Shown: piece after piece, positions 16,736 through 25,998 of the stretch | Position numbering within the stretch: the stretch's first letter is position 1 | Layout: the number at the start of each line of letters is the position of its first letter | Assembly (NCBI GenBank): GCA_905233245.1 | Contig: CAJODK010000006.1 | Span: 1-56,200, forward strand | Direction of reading: 5' to 3' | Length of the DNA stretch: 56,200 bases | Origin: an uncultured Prevotella sp. | GTDB taxonomy: Bacteria > Bacteroidota > Bacteroidia > Bacteroidales > Bacteroidaceae | Notes under the pieces: model-generated | The model's input: the letters and a program-made list of their open reading frames with translations, nothing else | Database searches by the model: none | Told to the model about the DNA's origin: nothing | Program-made: the position numbers and the translations under genes

Positions 16736-17006
16736 AAATTTAATGTTTCAGAAGCCTGAGTTCGTTTGCCTCCCGACGTCTTGCCAAAACTACCCTCTTG
16801 TGGTGGGTGCGGGTAGAGTGCATCGCTTATTGCGGAGCTATATGCCTCGTGGCAGCAGTTCGGGTGCAGCTCTGGAAGGGGGATACGCAATTCATAATGC
16901 ATAATGCATAATCCTTGCTGTGACCATATCGTCCGCTTCCGGCTCCTGGTTAATACTATGTCGGGAAGTCTCGCACATAGACTTATGAGCCCCGACTCTT
17001 ATAAAA
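16736..17006 (-). ncRNA. candidate structured leader RNA of the lytic transglycosylase gene
   Basis: The 370-base gap between 16736 and 17106 holds no convincing ORF. A -7 box at 17015-17022 would start transcription near 17006. The 5' part folds as an outer stem GTCGGG/CCCGAC around AGTCT/AGACT, followed by ACCA/TGGT enclosing CCG/CGG. The 3' part has GAGCT/AGCTC and CTACCC/GGGTAG stems. A second GTCGGGA near 16780 could pair with the same TCCCGAC, giving an alternative fold. A heptamer array lies in the middle (16890-16913). No known riboswitch was recognised. Confidence 0.4.
16890..16913. repeat. heptamer array within the leader region
   Basis: Three copies of ATAATGC plus a partial copy. 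Confidence 0.6.
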
Positions 17007-17014
17007 AGCTGTTG

Positions 17015-17022
17015 CAAAGGTA
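17015..17022 (-). promoter_or_regulatory. -7 element (TACCTTTG) upstream of the structured leader
   Basis: TAnnTTTG on the minus strand directly after the terminator of the preceding operon; no clear -33 TTTG, because that region is the terminator stem. Confidence 0.5.
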
Positions 17023-17029
17023 CAAAGAA

Positions 17030-17055
17030 AAAAGCTGTGTGCGCACACAGCTTTT
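17030..17055. terminator. terminator of the hisA-to-OmpA operon
   Basis: A perfect 26-base palindrome (AAAAGCTGTGTGC and its complement) with T-runs on both sides. It ends the long minus-strand operon. Confidence 0.85.
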
Positions 17056-17106
17056 GAGATTTTATCACTTAACTACGTGATTTTTTGATATTTGTCAACA
17101 GAGCGA

Positions 17107-17496
17107 CTATTGTCTGAAAAAAGATACCACTTCGTTGAATTCCTGCTCCACATAGCGCTTTCCGATGCCCACTCCGATGGGAATAAGACGGGCGGAATCT
17201 ATGCCATACTGCTCACTCAGCATGCGTGCCACCTGATTGGCTCGCTCCTGCGCTACATAGTCGCGACGAGAAGGCGTAGTGAGGGGGGACACGAAACCTG
17301 CCACGATGACATTGGCATCAGGATGACTCTTCATGTATGCAGCCATCATCTCAAGCTGACCATGCTGTGAATCACGGACACTGACAGAGTCGGGTTGGAA
17401 GAGAATACGCTGCTCGAGAGAAGTCTGAGCATTGACTGTGCCTGTTGATACAATCAACAAAAACAAAACTACGAGGGAAGAAAATACTTTATACAT
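17107..17496 (-). CDS. OmpA C-terminal-domain protein
   Basis: 129 residues. Signal peptide (VFSSLVVLFLLIVSTGTVNAQ), then a single OmpA-like peptidoglycan-binding domain: RILFQPDSVSV, MMAAYMKSHPDANVIVAGFVSP, DYVAQERANQVARMLSEQYGID and the RLIPIGVG strand. There is no beta-barrel, so it is a short periplasmic protein. Its first codons lie inside a heptamer array. Last gene of the operon, 20 bases after the GNAT gene and followed by a terminator. Confidence 0.85.
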   Translation of the reverse strand: MYKVFSSLVVLFLLIVSTGTVNAQTSLEQRILFQPDSVSVRDSQHGQLEMMAAYMKSHPDANVIVAGFVSPLTTPSRRDYVAQERANQVARMLSEQYGIDSARLIPIGVGIGKRYVEQEFNEVVSFFRQ

Positions 17497-17529
17497 TATA
17501 CTCTATACTTTATACATTATACTCTATAC
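17485..17529. repeat. heptamer array spanning the GNAT end and OmpA-protein start
   Basis: Six copies of TACTTTA/TACATTA/TACTCTA. It encodes the last residues of the GNAT protein and the first residues of the OmpA-like protein. Confidence 0.75.
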
Positions 17530-18011
17530 ATCAAAAGCACCGCATCCTTATAGCCCTCAGCGGTGAGGAGCCAGTCAGGCAGCGTAGTCTGAGGAACAAA
17601 GCCTGCATGGCGGAGCATAGCGAGGGAGGCAGCATGATCCTCTGGCACTATGCAATAGAGTTGATGCAGATGGAGCACGGAGCGTGCGTAGTCATTCAAC
17701 AGACGGAGCGCCTCGGTGGCATATCCCCTACCCTGCTCGTTGCGGAGAATGGCGACGCCAAGTTCGGCACGCTGATGGGCGGGTGAGAAATTGAAGAGGT
17801 CTATGAGTCCCACAGCCTTGCCCTCATCATTGCAGGCTACGAGACGCAGCTGCTTGTCTGCATAGATGTCATGCTGCTGATTGAGGAGGTACTGATCAAG
17901 GTCAAAACGACTGTACGGAACGTTGGTATCACAAACGTCCCACATCTCCTGCTGATTCTCTATCGTATAGAGCAGGTCGAGGTCTTGAGGTTCCAGTGCA
18001 CGTAGCGTCAT
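17517..18011 (-). CDS. GNAT family N-acetyltransferase
   Basis: 164 residues from the ATG at 18011, which overlaps the upstream stop (ATGA). MTLRALEPQDLDLLYTIEN is the usual GNAT start; GLIDLFNFSPAHQRAELGVAIL, the acetyl-CoA loop RNEQGRGYATEALRLL and HAASLAMLRHAGF follow. It resembles the RimJ/SpeG branch, but the substrate is not evident. Confidence 0.88.
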   Translation of the reverse strand: MTLRALEPQDLDLLYTIENQQEMWDVCDTNVPYSRFDLDQYLLNQQHDIYADKQLRLVACNDEGKAVGLIDLFNFSPAHQRAELGVAILRNEQGRGYATEALRLLNDYARSVLHLHQLYCIVPEDHAASLAMLRHAGFVPQTTLPDWLLTAEGYKDAVLLMYRV

Positions 18012-18235
18012 TTCTTCTTGATGAGGAATAGTGAGCAGGCGGCGATTATGGCCAGGTAGAGATAGGCTGCAAAGCGGCCTGACAGGAGCCACATGGCAAA
18101 GTTGGCCAGGGCGAGCGCAGCGAAGACAAGGAGTGTGACGGTGCGCAGATTACGCTTCTTACCCAACCACAGCATCAGTGGTATGAGGACTATGGTGAGA
18201 ATGGTGAGCGTGTATTGTATGATGAATGATGTCAT
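18008..18235 (-). CDS. small membrane protein
   Basis: 75 residues with about three hydrophobic segments (SFIIQYTLTILTIVLIPLMLWLG, VTLLVFAALALANFAMWLL, YLYLAIIAACSLFLI) separated by basic residues and ending KKK. No family recognised. Placed 16 bases after fbp and coupled to the GNAT gene. Confidence 0.7.
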   Translation of the reverse strand: MTSFIIQYTLTILTIVLIPLMLWLGKKRNLRTVTLLVFAALALANFAMWLLSGRFAAYLYLAIIAACSLFLIKKK

Positions 18236-18251
18236 AACTTCTGGGGAAGGA

Positions 18252-20264
18252 TTATTTCACTTCATTAATCTGGCCGTGGCGGTAGGCATAGAGAAGCTGG
18301 CGTAGGTCCTCAACCTGCTTCTTGAGTTCCCTGCCACGATCGGTGTCAGCCACGAGGATGCGATGGCCCGTAGTGGCCACTATCTGTGTAAAGGACTTGA
18401 TGTCACGTCCCTCACGAACTGCATCATCGACATTGGTGAAGGGCTCGTGCTGAACGAGTTCAAATTCGCGTGAGTGGTACACCAGGGTATAGCCAGCGAT
18501 GCCCGTCTCCTTGTGATAAGGCTCAGAGAAACCTCCGTCGATGACCATTATCTTGCCATTGCCCTTGATGGGCGTCTCACCCTTCTTGACATGCACTGGG
18601 ACATGACCATTGATGATATGGCGGTTCTCGCCCTCCACGCCGAAGGCATCAAGAATAGTGTCGGCCATCTTCTCTGCAGTTTCCTCATTACCGCGCAGTT
18701 GGAAGAAGTATCCCTTCTTCTCCTCATGCGTCTCTTTCTCTGCTATGAAATAGCGCTCGAAGGTAGCCATCTTGGACTTGTCGAAGAGACACGAATCCTT
18801 GCCACACCACAGATACAGGAAGTAGTCGCGTGCGTAGGCCTTCTCCTCACGAGGGGTGTCATTGGTGAATGCCGAGCGTATCATCATGCCGATGCGGTGC
18901 ATCATATTCTTGCCAGAGCAGAAGGTGCCAGGCATAATCTCCACCTCACGGAGCGTACCGTCTGCATTGAGTGGCACGGAGGCATGGAAGAGCAGATTGT
19001 TATTGTAGATAGCGTACATGCAACCATGCGAGAGGATGGTCTTGATGTGACGCTGCAGTTTCTCAGAGACACGGAAAGAGTGGTGCAACTTCTGCATGAG
19101 CAGTTCCTCCTCCTTGGTGAAGGTTTCCGGAGAGGCTGGATCTACTGTGGGGAAGTGCATGTCAAGCATCTTATACTGACGGCCGTCAATGTCGCAGGTA
19201 CCGTGCTCGAAATCCACACGCGAGAACATGCAGCGGTCTTCCATGTGCCACGTAGGATTGCGACGGAACTGCTGTGCCTCGGCCTTGAACTGCAGAATGG
19301 AGATAGCCTTGTGCATCATAGTCATAATGCGCAATGTTTTCTCATCAAAGCGGTCCTTATTCTCACTGTTGAGGATGGGACGGAAGGCCTCACAAGGGTC
19401 GTCACCATAGGTCTCCATAGCGAAGGTGGCGAGAGGCATGAGATTGATGCCATAGCCGTCCTCCAGAGTCAGCAGATTGGCATAGCGCAGGGAAAGACGT
19501 ATGACATTGCAGATGCAGGCATCATTACCGGCACAGGCTCCCATCCACAGAATATCGTGATTGCCCCACTGCATATCCCACGAATGATAGTTCATCAGAT
19601 GGTCCATAATGATATGTGCACCAGGACCACGGTCGTAGATATCGCCAAGCAGGTGCAACTGGTCTATCGCCAGTCGTTGGATGACATTGGCGAGGGCTAT
19701 TATGAAGTCGTCAGCGGAGTCAGTTGAGATGATAGTGTCGATGATAACATTGACATAGGCTGTCTTATTGTCGTCATCAGAGCGCTCCTGCAGGAGTTCC
19801 TCGAGGATATAGCTATACTCCTTAGGCAGGGACTTACGAACCTTTGAGCGAGTGTATTTGGAGGATATGACGCGAAAAACGCTCACAAGCTGATAGAGCG
19901 TCATGCGATACCATTCCTCCAACTGCTCATCAACGTCACCATGCTGTGCAAAGTCGGCCTTAACTAGTTCGAGTTTCTGCTCCGGGTAGTAGATGAGCGT
20001 ACACAGTTCCTTCTTGGCTGCTGATGGCAGGTACTCTCCAAAGATGCTGTCCACCTTCTGCGAGATACGTCCTGAGGCATTCTTCAGTACGTGGAGAAAA
20101 GCCTCATGCTCGCCATGAATGTCAGCAAGGAAATGCTCCGTGCCCTTTGGCAGATTCATGATGGCAGATAGATTGATAATCTCACTGGATGCCGCAGCGA
20201 TATTGGGGAACGACTTCGCCAGAAGCTGCAGGTAGTGGATGTTCTTTTCGATGTTGTATTTCAT
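18252..20264 (-). CDS. fbp: class III fructose-1,6-bisphosphatase
   Basis: 670 residues, usual for the class III enzyme of Bacteroidetes and Firmicutes. Metallophosphatase motifs appear in order: FLADIHGEHEAF, HLLGDIYDRGPGAHIIMDHL, QWGNHDILWMGA, and a later INGHVPVHVKKGE with VIDGGFSEPYHKETGIAGYTLV. It hydrolyses fructose-1,6-bisphosphate in gluconeogenesis. Two bases separate it from the glycosyltransferase-like gene upstream. Confidence 0.96.
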   Translation of the reverse strand: MKYNIEKNIHYLQLLAKSFPNIAAASSEIINLSAIMNLPKGTEHFLADIHGEHEAFLHVLKNASGRISQKVDSIFGEYLPSAAKKELCTLIYYPEQKLELVKADFAQHGDVDEQLEEWYRMTLYQLVSVFRVISSKYTRSKVRKSLPKEYSYILEELLQERSDDDNKTAYVNVIIDTIISTDSADDFIIALANVIQRLAIDQLHLLGDIYDRGPGAHIIMDHLMNYHSWDMQWGNHDILWMGACAGNDACICNVIRLSLRYANLLTLEDGYGINLMPLATFAMETYGDDPCEAFRPILNSENKDRFDEKTLRIMTMMHKAISILQFKAEAQQFRRNPTWHMEDRCMFSRVDFEHGTCDIDGRQYKMLDMHFPTVDPASPETFTKEEELLMQKLHHSFRVSEKLQRHIKTILSHGCMYAIYNNNLLFHASVPLNADGTLREVEIMPGTFCSGKNMMHRIGMMIRSAFTNDTPREEKAYARDYFLYLWCGKDSCLFDKSKMATFERYFIAEKETHEEKKGYFFQLRGNEETAEKMADTILDAFGVEGENRHIINGHVPVHVKKGETPIKGNGKIMVIDGGFSEPYHKETGIAGYTLVYHSREFELVQHEPFTNVDDAVREGRDIKSFTQIVATTGHRILVADTDRGRELKKQVEDLRQLLYAYRHGQINEVK

Positions 20265-20266
20265 AG

Positions 20267-21397
20267 CTAAAAGATGTCATAGCCCACAGGCATGTCATAC
20301 ATGTCGTGAAGCATATTTTGTATTTTACATGTAAAACGGCGCATGCGGAGCCGAGAGAGTTCTGCTGCCACAATATCCTCATCAAAGTCCTTATTGCGGA
20401 AAAGGTCATAGAGTTCAGCCTTATGACGCAGAGTGAGGCGTTTTATTCCCTCTTTCTGTACACGAAGCAGAGTGGTTACCATACTGTATTCCACAGACTT
20501 ATCATCAGCAATATGTATCTTCCTCAGAGGCAGTTGGAGTAATTCTATCCCTCCCCTCTTCTTTGCTTTGCGGTCAGCATAGCGGGGGATGTCCTCGACA
20601 TTGGTACGATTGGGAATCATTTCTATCACATCCTCATCATAGGCATAGAAGAGCACTCTGCGGAGCGACGTGCCCTTGTCCTGAGAAATAGACGGAATGG
20701 CGGGTTTGGCATCGCTGGTGGTAGCGGCTATGACATGACGCTCCACATAGAGTTCCTCATCAGCTGTAATATACTTCTTGTATGAGGAGTCTATCGCCTT
20801 GCGGTAAGCCACTAATAGGGCATTGGCAAGTGCATCAGCAGCACCTGCACCACGAGGAATTTCGGGGAGTATCTCGACACGTTTCTTGAGGCGCAGATTA
20901 CTGATATCCTGCCACTCCTTCTCACTGATAGCAAGAAGGGACGTGGAATGACGGATGAGGGGTGCCTGATAGAAGAGAAGCGGAAACATGCGTCTCTTGA
21001 AGAAATCGATGTTTAGAATCTCAGGTGCCATACCGCCGTAGGTAGAGACGCAGGTCACATAACCACTCTTGCGGGCTGTACGCTCCATGAGGTACAACAG
21101 AGGATTCCATGCTCCGTGAACATGCGCCACATCGGGATGTATCACATCAAGGGCACCCTTGATTTCCTTGTAGGCACGGTATATCTTCGTTGGATTGCTC
21201 ATAGAGAGCACAGGGAGATAGACTATCTTCATGGAATATACCTGAGAGAGCTGCTGCTCTACGTCTGCACTCAGGCGAGTAGAGGTAAGGAGATAGGACT
21301 CTGCCTGCCTGGAAACGGTAGTAACTAGGCGGAGCATCATACGAGACTGCTGTCCGATCTTCTCCGAGAGGTCAGGTATGTAATGAAGGAGTTTCAT
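20267..21397 (-). CDS. glycosyltransferase-like protein
   Basis: 376 residues. The N-terminal half resembles a GT-B (GT4-type) first domain: MKLLHYIPDLSEKIGQQSRM, PDVAHVHGAWNPLLYLMERTARKSG and VSTYGGMAPEIL. The usual GT4 second domain with an E-x7-E motif is not recognisable. Instead the C-terminal 200 residues form a charged, helical region (VLFYAYDEDVIEMIPNRTNVEDIP, RLTLRHKAELYDLFRN). It could be a divergent transferase or a protein that only retains the first domain. Between lysA (one base) and fbp (two bases) in the operon. Confidence 0.6.
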   Translation of the reverse strand: MKLLHYIPDLSEKIGQQSRMMLRLVTTVSRQAESYLLTSTRLSADVEQQLSQVYSMKIVYLPVLSMSNPTKIYRAYKEIKGALDVIHPDVAHVHGAWNPLLYLMERTARKSGYVTCVSTYGGMAPEILNIDFFKRRMFPLLFYQAPLIRHSTSLLAISEKEWQDISNLRLKKRVEILPEIPRGAGAADALANALLVAYRKAIDSSYKKYITADEELYVERHVIAATTSDAKPAIPSISQDKGTSLRRVLFYAYDEDVIEMIPNRTNVEDIPRYADRKAKKRGGIELLQLPLRKIHIADDKSVEYSMVTTLLRVQKEGIKRLTLRHKAELYDLFRNKDFDEDIVAAELSRLRMRRFTCKIQNMLHDMYDMPVGYDIF

Positions 21398-21398
21398 C

Positions 21399-22535
21399 TT
21401 ACATCAGATAGCCTTTGGGGAGCTTGCGGCAATTATACTGACAAGCCATAATCTCACCATAGGCACCAGCCGAACGAATAGCAATGAGGTCACCACGATG
21501 ACAGCGAGGCAGGTCCTCACCCTTGCCAAAGACATCGCTGGACTCACAGATAGGTCCTACTACGTCATAGACCTCATGAGTCTCCTGACTGGTGAGATTC
21601 TGTATCTGGTGGTGGGCATCGTAGAGAGCAGGGCGTATCAAGTCGCTCATGCCTGCATCGACGATAGCAAACTGCTTGATATGAGCCTGCTTGACGTACA
21701 GCACACGAGTGATGAGCGAACCCATCTGACCAACGACAGCACGTCCCAGTTCGAAGTGCACCTCCTGTCCAGGACGCTGCTTGAGGTACTCGGCATAGGT
21801 ATTGAAGTATGCCTTGAAGTCTGGTATAGGATGACCGTCAGGGTCATTATAGTCTATGCCCAGACCGCCACCGACATTGATAACCTTAATCGGGAAGCCC
21901 TGTGACTCCAAGCGATCCTGCAAGGCATTGATACGCTTGGCAAGAGCTACAAAGTCATCCATCTCCAGTATCTGACTACCGATGTGGAAGTGCAGACCGA
22001 GGAACTCGATATTGCTCAGCTCTGCTGCCTCACGGATAGCCATCTCCATATCTTCCATCGCTATGCCAAACTTGTTCTCGGCCAGTCCGGTGGTGATATT
22101 GGCGTGCGTATGCGCTCCTACATTAGGGTTGATACGGAAGCATACCCTCGCCGTCTTGCCTTTTTTCTCAGCCAGTTCGTTGATGATACGCAGTTCCTCC
22201 AGCGACTCCACATTGAAACAGAAGATGCCTGCATCGAGGGCGAGATTTATCTCCCAGTCGGCCTTACCAACACCGGCATATACTATCTTGCTGGCATCAA
22301 AACCTGCCTTGAGAGCCTGTTCTATCTCACCACCACTGACAGCATCCACGCCAAGTCCTGCCTGCTGTATCACCTTGAGAACCTCAAGATTGGCATTGGC
22401 CTTTATGGCATAGTGCAGATGGTAGTCAGAGTGGAGAGCCATCTCAGACTTTATCGCTGCTATGGTGTCAGAGAGCACCCTCTTATCATAATAATAAAAA
22501 GGTGTCTCTATATTTTTAAACAGTTCGCAGTTCAT
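21399..22535 (-). CDS. lysA: diaminopimelate decarboxylase
   Basis: 378 residues. Alanine-racemase-like barrel: YAIKANANLEVLKVI carries the PLP lysine, SGGEIEQALKAGFDASKIVYAGVGK, FRINPNVGAHTH, LHFHIGSQI, NVGGGLGIDY, and the C-terminal CESSDVFGKGEDLP and GAYGEIMACQYN motifs. It makes lysine from meso-diaminopimelate. Two bases after lysC, so aspartate kinase and the last lysine step are co-expressed. Confidence 0.96.
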   Translation of the reverse strand: MNCELFKNIETPFYYYDKRVLSDTIAAIKSEMALHSDYHLHYAIKANANLEVLKVIQQAGLGVDAVSGGEIEQALKAGFDASKIVYAGVGKADWEINLALDAGIFCFNVESLEELRIINELAEKKGKTARVCFRINPNVGAHTHANITTGLAENKFGIAMEDMEMAIREAAELSNIEFLGLHFHIGSQILEMDDFVALAKRINALQDRLESQGFPIKVINVGGGLGIDYNDPDGHPIPDFKAYFNTYAEYLKQRPGQEVHFELGRAVVGQMGSLITRVLYVKQAHIKQFAIVDAGMSDLIRPALYDAHHQIQNLTSQETHEVYDVVGPICESSDVFGKGEDLPRCHRGDLIAIRSAGAYGEIMACQYNCRKLPKGYLM

Positions 22536-22537
22536 AA

Positions 22538-23854
22538 TTAGTTGAACAACTTGCTTGAAAGGTTTTGCAGAGCCTGCTTTTTGTCTGCCTCACGGATGAG
22601 GAAAGAGATATTATAGTTGGAACCACCATAGGATATCATACGAACAGGGATATTCTGCATAGCATCTGTCACGAGAGTCTCAAAACCTACATTGCTCCAA
22701 TCCAGGTCACCAGCCACGCAGATGATACACATATTCTCATCTACAGTCACCGAACCGTACTTCTTCAGTTCGTCAACGATGCGGTCGAGATTGGACTTAT
22801 TGTCGATAGAGACGCTCACGCCCACCTCTGAGGTAGTCACCATATCGATAGGAGTGTTGTTGACCTCGAAGATTTCGAATACTTTGCGCAGGAAGCCCGT
22901 TGCCAGCAGCATACGGCTTGACTTTATCTTGATAGCAGTAATATTGTCCTTAGCTGCCACAGCCTTAATCTTGCCCTTCACGAGGTCGTTGTTGATGACG
23001 GTGCCCTCAGCATCGGGTTCCATCGTGTTCTTGATGCGAACTGGGATGCCAGCAAACTTAGCTGGTTGCACGCAGGTAGGATGCAGTATCTTGGCTCCGA
23101 AGTATGCGAGCTCTGCTGCCTCCTCGAAGTTGAGCTGGTGTACAGCATCTGTCTTCTCCACGAAACGTGGGTCATTATTGTGCATGCCATCAATATCAGT
23201 CCAGATGAGTATCTCATCGGCCATCAGGGCTGCGCCGATAAGGGATGCGGTATAGTCAGAACCACCACGCTGGAGGTTATCTACCTCGTCGTAGGCATTG
23301 CGACAAATGAAACCCTGAGTGATATATATCTGGTAACCCTGATTAGCCTTCATTACCTTGGCAAGATTCTCCTTGATATAAGGCATGTCTGGCTCTGCAT
23401 TCTTGTCTGTACGCATGAATGAAAGAGCATCGAGCAGGATAGTCTTCACACCCTGCTCATTGAGGTAGTTGGTCACCATGTTGGTGGACATCACCTCACC
23501 CTGTGCCACTACTATCTTTTCCTCGAAACTGGTGAAGGTATCCTTGGTGAAAGAGCGCAGAAAGTCAAACTCCTTCTTCAGGAATTCGCGGGTCTTCTGC
23601 TTCATGGCATCAGTAGAGTACAGTTCCTCTACGTGGCCCATGTATTTCTTCTCCAACTTATTGATGACCTCCTGAGCACCTTCAGGGTTCTTCTTGTAGA
23701 GATAGTCAGAAATCTCCACGAGGGAATTTGTGGTACCTGACATGGCAGACAACACTACGAATGTTGGCTGTCCAGACTTTGTTATCAGCTTTGCGACACC
23801 CTGCATACGCTCTGGTGAACCTACGGACGTGCCGCCAAATTTCATTACTTCCAT
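22538..23854 (-). CDS. lysC: aspartate kinase (monofunctional)
   Basis: 438 residues. [14 protein letters not shown] nucleotide-binding start, [15 protein letters not shown], and [14 protein letters not shown], followed by two ACT domains from about residue 300. No homoserine dehydrogenase domain. It catalyses the first step to lysine, threonine and methionine; its pairing with lysA suggests a lysine and cell-wall role. It follows ftsE across a heptamer array. Confidence 0.96.
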   Translation of the reverse strand: MEVMKFGGTSVGSPERMQGVAKLITKSGQPTFVVLSAMSGTTNSLVEISDYLYKKNPEGAQEVINKLEKKYMGHVEELYSTDAMKQKTREFLKKEFDFLRSFTKDTFTSFEEKIVVAQGEVMSTNMVTNYLNEQGVKTILLDALSFMRTDKNAEPDMPYIKENLAKVMKANQGYQIYITQGFICRNAYDEVDNLQRGGSDYTASLIGAALMADEILIWTDIDGMHNNDPRFVEKTDAVHQLNFEEAAELAYFGAKILHPTCVQPAKFAGIPVRIKNTMEPDAEGTVINNDLVKGKIKAVAAKDNITAIKIKSSRMLLATGFLRKVFEIFEVNNTPIDMVTTSEVGVSVSIDNKSNLDRIVDELKKYGSVTVDENMCIICVAGDLDWSNVGFETLVTDAMQNIPVRMISYGGSNYNISFLIREADKKQALQNLSSKLFN

Positions 23855-23856
23855 TT

Positions 23857-23897
23857 CTTTATACTTTATCCTTTATACTTTATACTCTATACTTTAC
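23857..23897. repeat. heptamer array between ftsE and lysC
   Basis: About six copies of CTTTATA filling the gap and extending into the last codons of ftsE. Confidence 0.75.
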
Positions 23898-24570
23898 ACA
23901 ACTCCGTGAGCTCCATGAGATGCTGGTCGTCACACTGGAACACTCTGCCAGGGAATCTCTCCAGCATAGGCAGATTGTGTGTGGTCATTACGACAGCAGT
24001 ACCCTTGGAGGCAATGTCATTGAAAAGACCTATAATCTGGTCCGCTGTCTCTGGGTCCAGATTGCCCGTTGGCTCATCGGCGAGAATTATCTTCGGAGAA
24101 TTGAGCAGAGAGCGTGCTATGGAGATACGCTGCTGCTCACCACCAGATAGTTCGTGAGGCATCTTGTCCTCCACTCCCGTCATACCGACGGATTTCAGCA
24201 CTTCCTCTATGCGCTCTGCTATCTCGCTCTTGTCTTTCCAACCCGTCGCCTTGAGCACAAACTCAAGATTCTTCTTCACCGTACGGTCCGTAAGCAACTG
24301 GAAATCCTGAAAGATGATACCCATCTCCCTACGCAGTTTCTGTATCTCCTTGCGACGGATGTCCGTCATATCACGTCCCAGCACCTCTGCCTTGTCAGCG
24401 GTGTCGAGCTCCATGTCTCCGTAGAAGGTTCTCAGCAGCGAACTCTTTCCTGAGCCCACCTTGCCTATAATGTAGATAAACTCACCCTCACTGACGGTGA
24501 AGTTTACCTCGTGCAACACAAAGTCATCATCCTTGTGGCTGAAGTTTACATTTTTATATTCTATCAGCAT
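23887..24570 (-). CDS. ftsE: FtsE-like ABC transporter ATP-binding protein
   Basis: 227 residues. Walker [10 protein letters not shown] (about 36-45), signature [16 protein letters not shown], Walker [11 protein letters not shown] and the H-loop MTTHN. FtsE with FtsX regulates peptidoglycan hydrolases at division, but no ftsX lies nearby, so the assignment rests on similarity and length. Three bases separate it from hisE. Confidence 0.85.
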   Translation of the reverse strand: MLIEYKNVNFSHKDDDFVLHEVNFTVSEGEFIYIIGKVGSGKSSLLRTFYGDMELDTADKAEVLGRDMTDIRRKEIQKLRREMGIIFQDFQLLTDRTVKKNLEFVLKATGWKDKSEIAERIEEVLKSVGMTGVEDKMPHELSGGEQQRISIARSLLNSPKIILADEPTGNLDPETADQIIGLFNDIASKGTAVVMTTHNLPMLERFPGRVFQCDDQHLMELTELCKV

Positions 24571-24573
24571 AGC

Positions 24574-24888
24574 TTAGTGTTTCTTCCAACCTGGGTTATG
24601 ACGCTCGGCCAGTTCTGCTGCCATATCCTCAATGCGCAGGCCCTTGGAGGTCAGCAGCACGATGAGGTGGTACAGCATGTCTGAACCCTCGTAGATGAGG
24701 CGGTCGTTAGTACCATTGGTAGCCTCTATGACCAGTTCGAGAGCCTCTTCGCCCACCTTCTGAGCCATACGGTTCAGGCCGTCCTTGAAGAGCGAGGTGG
24801 TGTAACTGCCCTCGGGCATCTCTTTGTAGCGTGTCTCAATGAAGTCCTGCAGTTCTGACAGGAACAGTAGTGGATTCTTTTCTTCCAT
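24574..24888 (-). CDS. hisE: phosphoribosyl-ATP pyrophosphatase
   Basis: 104 residues. All-alpha MazG-like enzyme: LQDFIETRYKEMPEGSYTTSLF, RMAQKVGEEALELVIEA and DRLIYEGSDMLYHLIVLL. Second step of histidine synthesis. It is a separate gene here, although hisI and hisE are often fused in related bacteria; the gap between the two genes is a heptamer array. Confidence 0.93.
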   Translation of the reverse strand: MEEKNPLLFLSELQDFIETRYKEMPEGSYTTSLFKDGLNRMAQKVGEEALELVIEATNGTNDRLIYEGSDMLYHLIVLLTSKGLRIEDMAAELAERHNPGWKKH

Positions 24889-24889
24889 T

Positions 24890-24930
24890 CTTTATACTAT
24901 ACTTTATACTTTCAACGTTCAACTTTCAAC
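24890..24930. repeat. heptamer array between hisI and hisE
   Basis: About six copies moving from CTTTATA to TTTCAAC units. Confidence 0.7.
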
Positions 24931-24934
24931 TATA

Positions 24935-25246
24935 TCACACATTCTCTTCCCCCCAACACGTGTCGGTACCTGTATGGCAAGTAGGACCATGCGGATGCAC
25001 CTTGACGAGCAGTGTATCATTGTCGCAGTCCACCTTGATGTCCACAAGGTCGAGGAAGTTGCCACTCGTCTCGCCCTTTGTCCACAGGCACTTACGCCCT
25101 CTGCTCCAGAAGGTTACCTTCTTGGTGTCGAGAGTCTTCTGCAGGGACTCTTCGTTCATGTAGCCGAGCATCAGCACATTCTTGGTCTCGGCATCCTGTA
25201 TGATAGCGGGGACTAATCCCCCACCCTTTTCAAAGTCTATCTTCAT
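24935..25246 (-). CDS. hisI: phosphoribosyl-AMP cyclohydrolase
   Basis: 103 residues from the ATG at 25246, which overlaps the hisF stop (ATGA); a longer reading from 25279 would duplicate hisF sequence. [44 protein letters not shown], the metal-binding [10 protein letters not shown] and [14 protein letters not shown] motifs. Third step of histidine synthesis. Confidence 0.95.
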   Translation of the reverse strand: MKIDFEKGGGLVPAIIQDAETKNVLMLGYMNEESLQKTLDTKKVTFWSRGRKCLWTKGETSGNFLDLVDIKVDCDNDTLLVKVHPHGPTCHTGTDTCWGEENV

Positions 25247-25998
25247 AATCTTACTGTTATTCCTTCCTTCCTGAGCCATTGCTTCAGTTCTGGGATAGGT
25301 ATCTCTCCAAAGTGGAACACTGAAGCAGCGAGAGCCGCATCGGCCTTACCCTGAGTAAAGGCATCACGGAAATGCTCCCTGCATCCTGCGCCACCACTTG
25401 CTATGATAGGTATTGGCAGAGCATCGCTGAGCATCGCGAGTGCCTCGTTGGCAAAGCCCTGCTTCACGCCATCATGATTCATGGAGGTGAAGAGTATCTC
25501 ACCGGCACCTCTGTCAGCCACTTCCTTAGCCCAGTCCAGCAGCGTGCGCTCCACACGGATACGGCCTCCGTTGATATAGCAGTGCCATCCGTCCTCATCA
25601 TTGCGGGCATCGATGGCGCATACACATACCTGCGAACCAAAGCGGTTGGCTATCTCGTCTATCAGTTCCGGGCGACGCAGGGCAGCGCTATTGACGCTCA
25701 CCTTGTCTGCACCAGCAGAGAGCATGCGGTCCACGTCCTCGATGGCATTGATGCCGCCTCCCACCGTGAAGGGGATGTTTATCTCACGAGCCACACGCGT
25801 CACCATATCAGTGAAGGTCTTTCTGCCCTCATGGGACGCCGTGATGTCGAGGTAGCAGAGTTCGTCGGCTCCCTCTTCGCTGTATCTCTTACCCAGTTCC
25901 ACTGGGTCGCCAGCAGAGCGCAGGTTGACGAAGTTGGTGCCCTTGACGGTCTCACCATTCTTCACGTCCAGACATGGTATGATTCGTTTTGCTAGCAT
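25243..25998 (-). CDS. hisF: imidazole glycerol phosphate synthase subunit HisF
   Basis: 251 residues, beta/alpha barrel: [19 protein letters not shown] with the first catalytic Asp, [34 protein letters not shown], and a closing [13 protein letters not shown] phosphate-binding loop. HisH, its glutaminase partner, is not in the window. Overlaps hisA by seven bases. Confidence 0.97.
   Translation of the reverse strand: MLAKRIIPCLDVKNGETVKGTNFVNLRSAGDPVELGKRYSEEGADELCYLDITASHEGRKTFTDMVTRVAREINIPFTVGGGINAIEDVDRMLSAGADKVSVNSAALRRPELIDEIANRFGSQVCVCAIDARNDEDGWHCYINGGRIRVERTLLDWAKEVADRGAGEILFTSMNHDGVKQGFANEALAMLSDALPIPIIASGGAGCREHFRDAFTQGKADAALAASVFHFGEIPIPELKQWLRKEGITVRL

Noticed and set aside
16736..16800. 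GCAAACGA motif suggesting a tmRNA resume site
   Set aside because: The following codons do not give an Ala-Leu-Ala-Ala type tag, and the conserved tmRNA ends are absent.
16895..16960. CCGGAAG loop suggesting SRP RNA domain IV
   Set aside because: The asymmetric internal loop of SRP RNA (CAGG opposite AGCAG in the correct order) cannot be drawn around it.
18474..19727. Long plus-strand open frame of 417 codons opposite fbp
   Set aside because: It is the antisense shadow of a clear class III fructose-bisphosphatase; the translated sequence is His-rich and has no family features.
23887..24570. Possible LolD rather than FtsE
   Set aside because: Not excluded, but the length, the absence of a LolC/E partner and the context favour the FtsE label.
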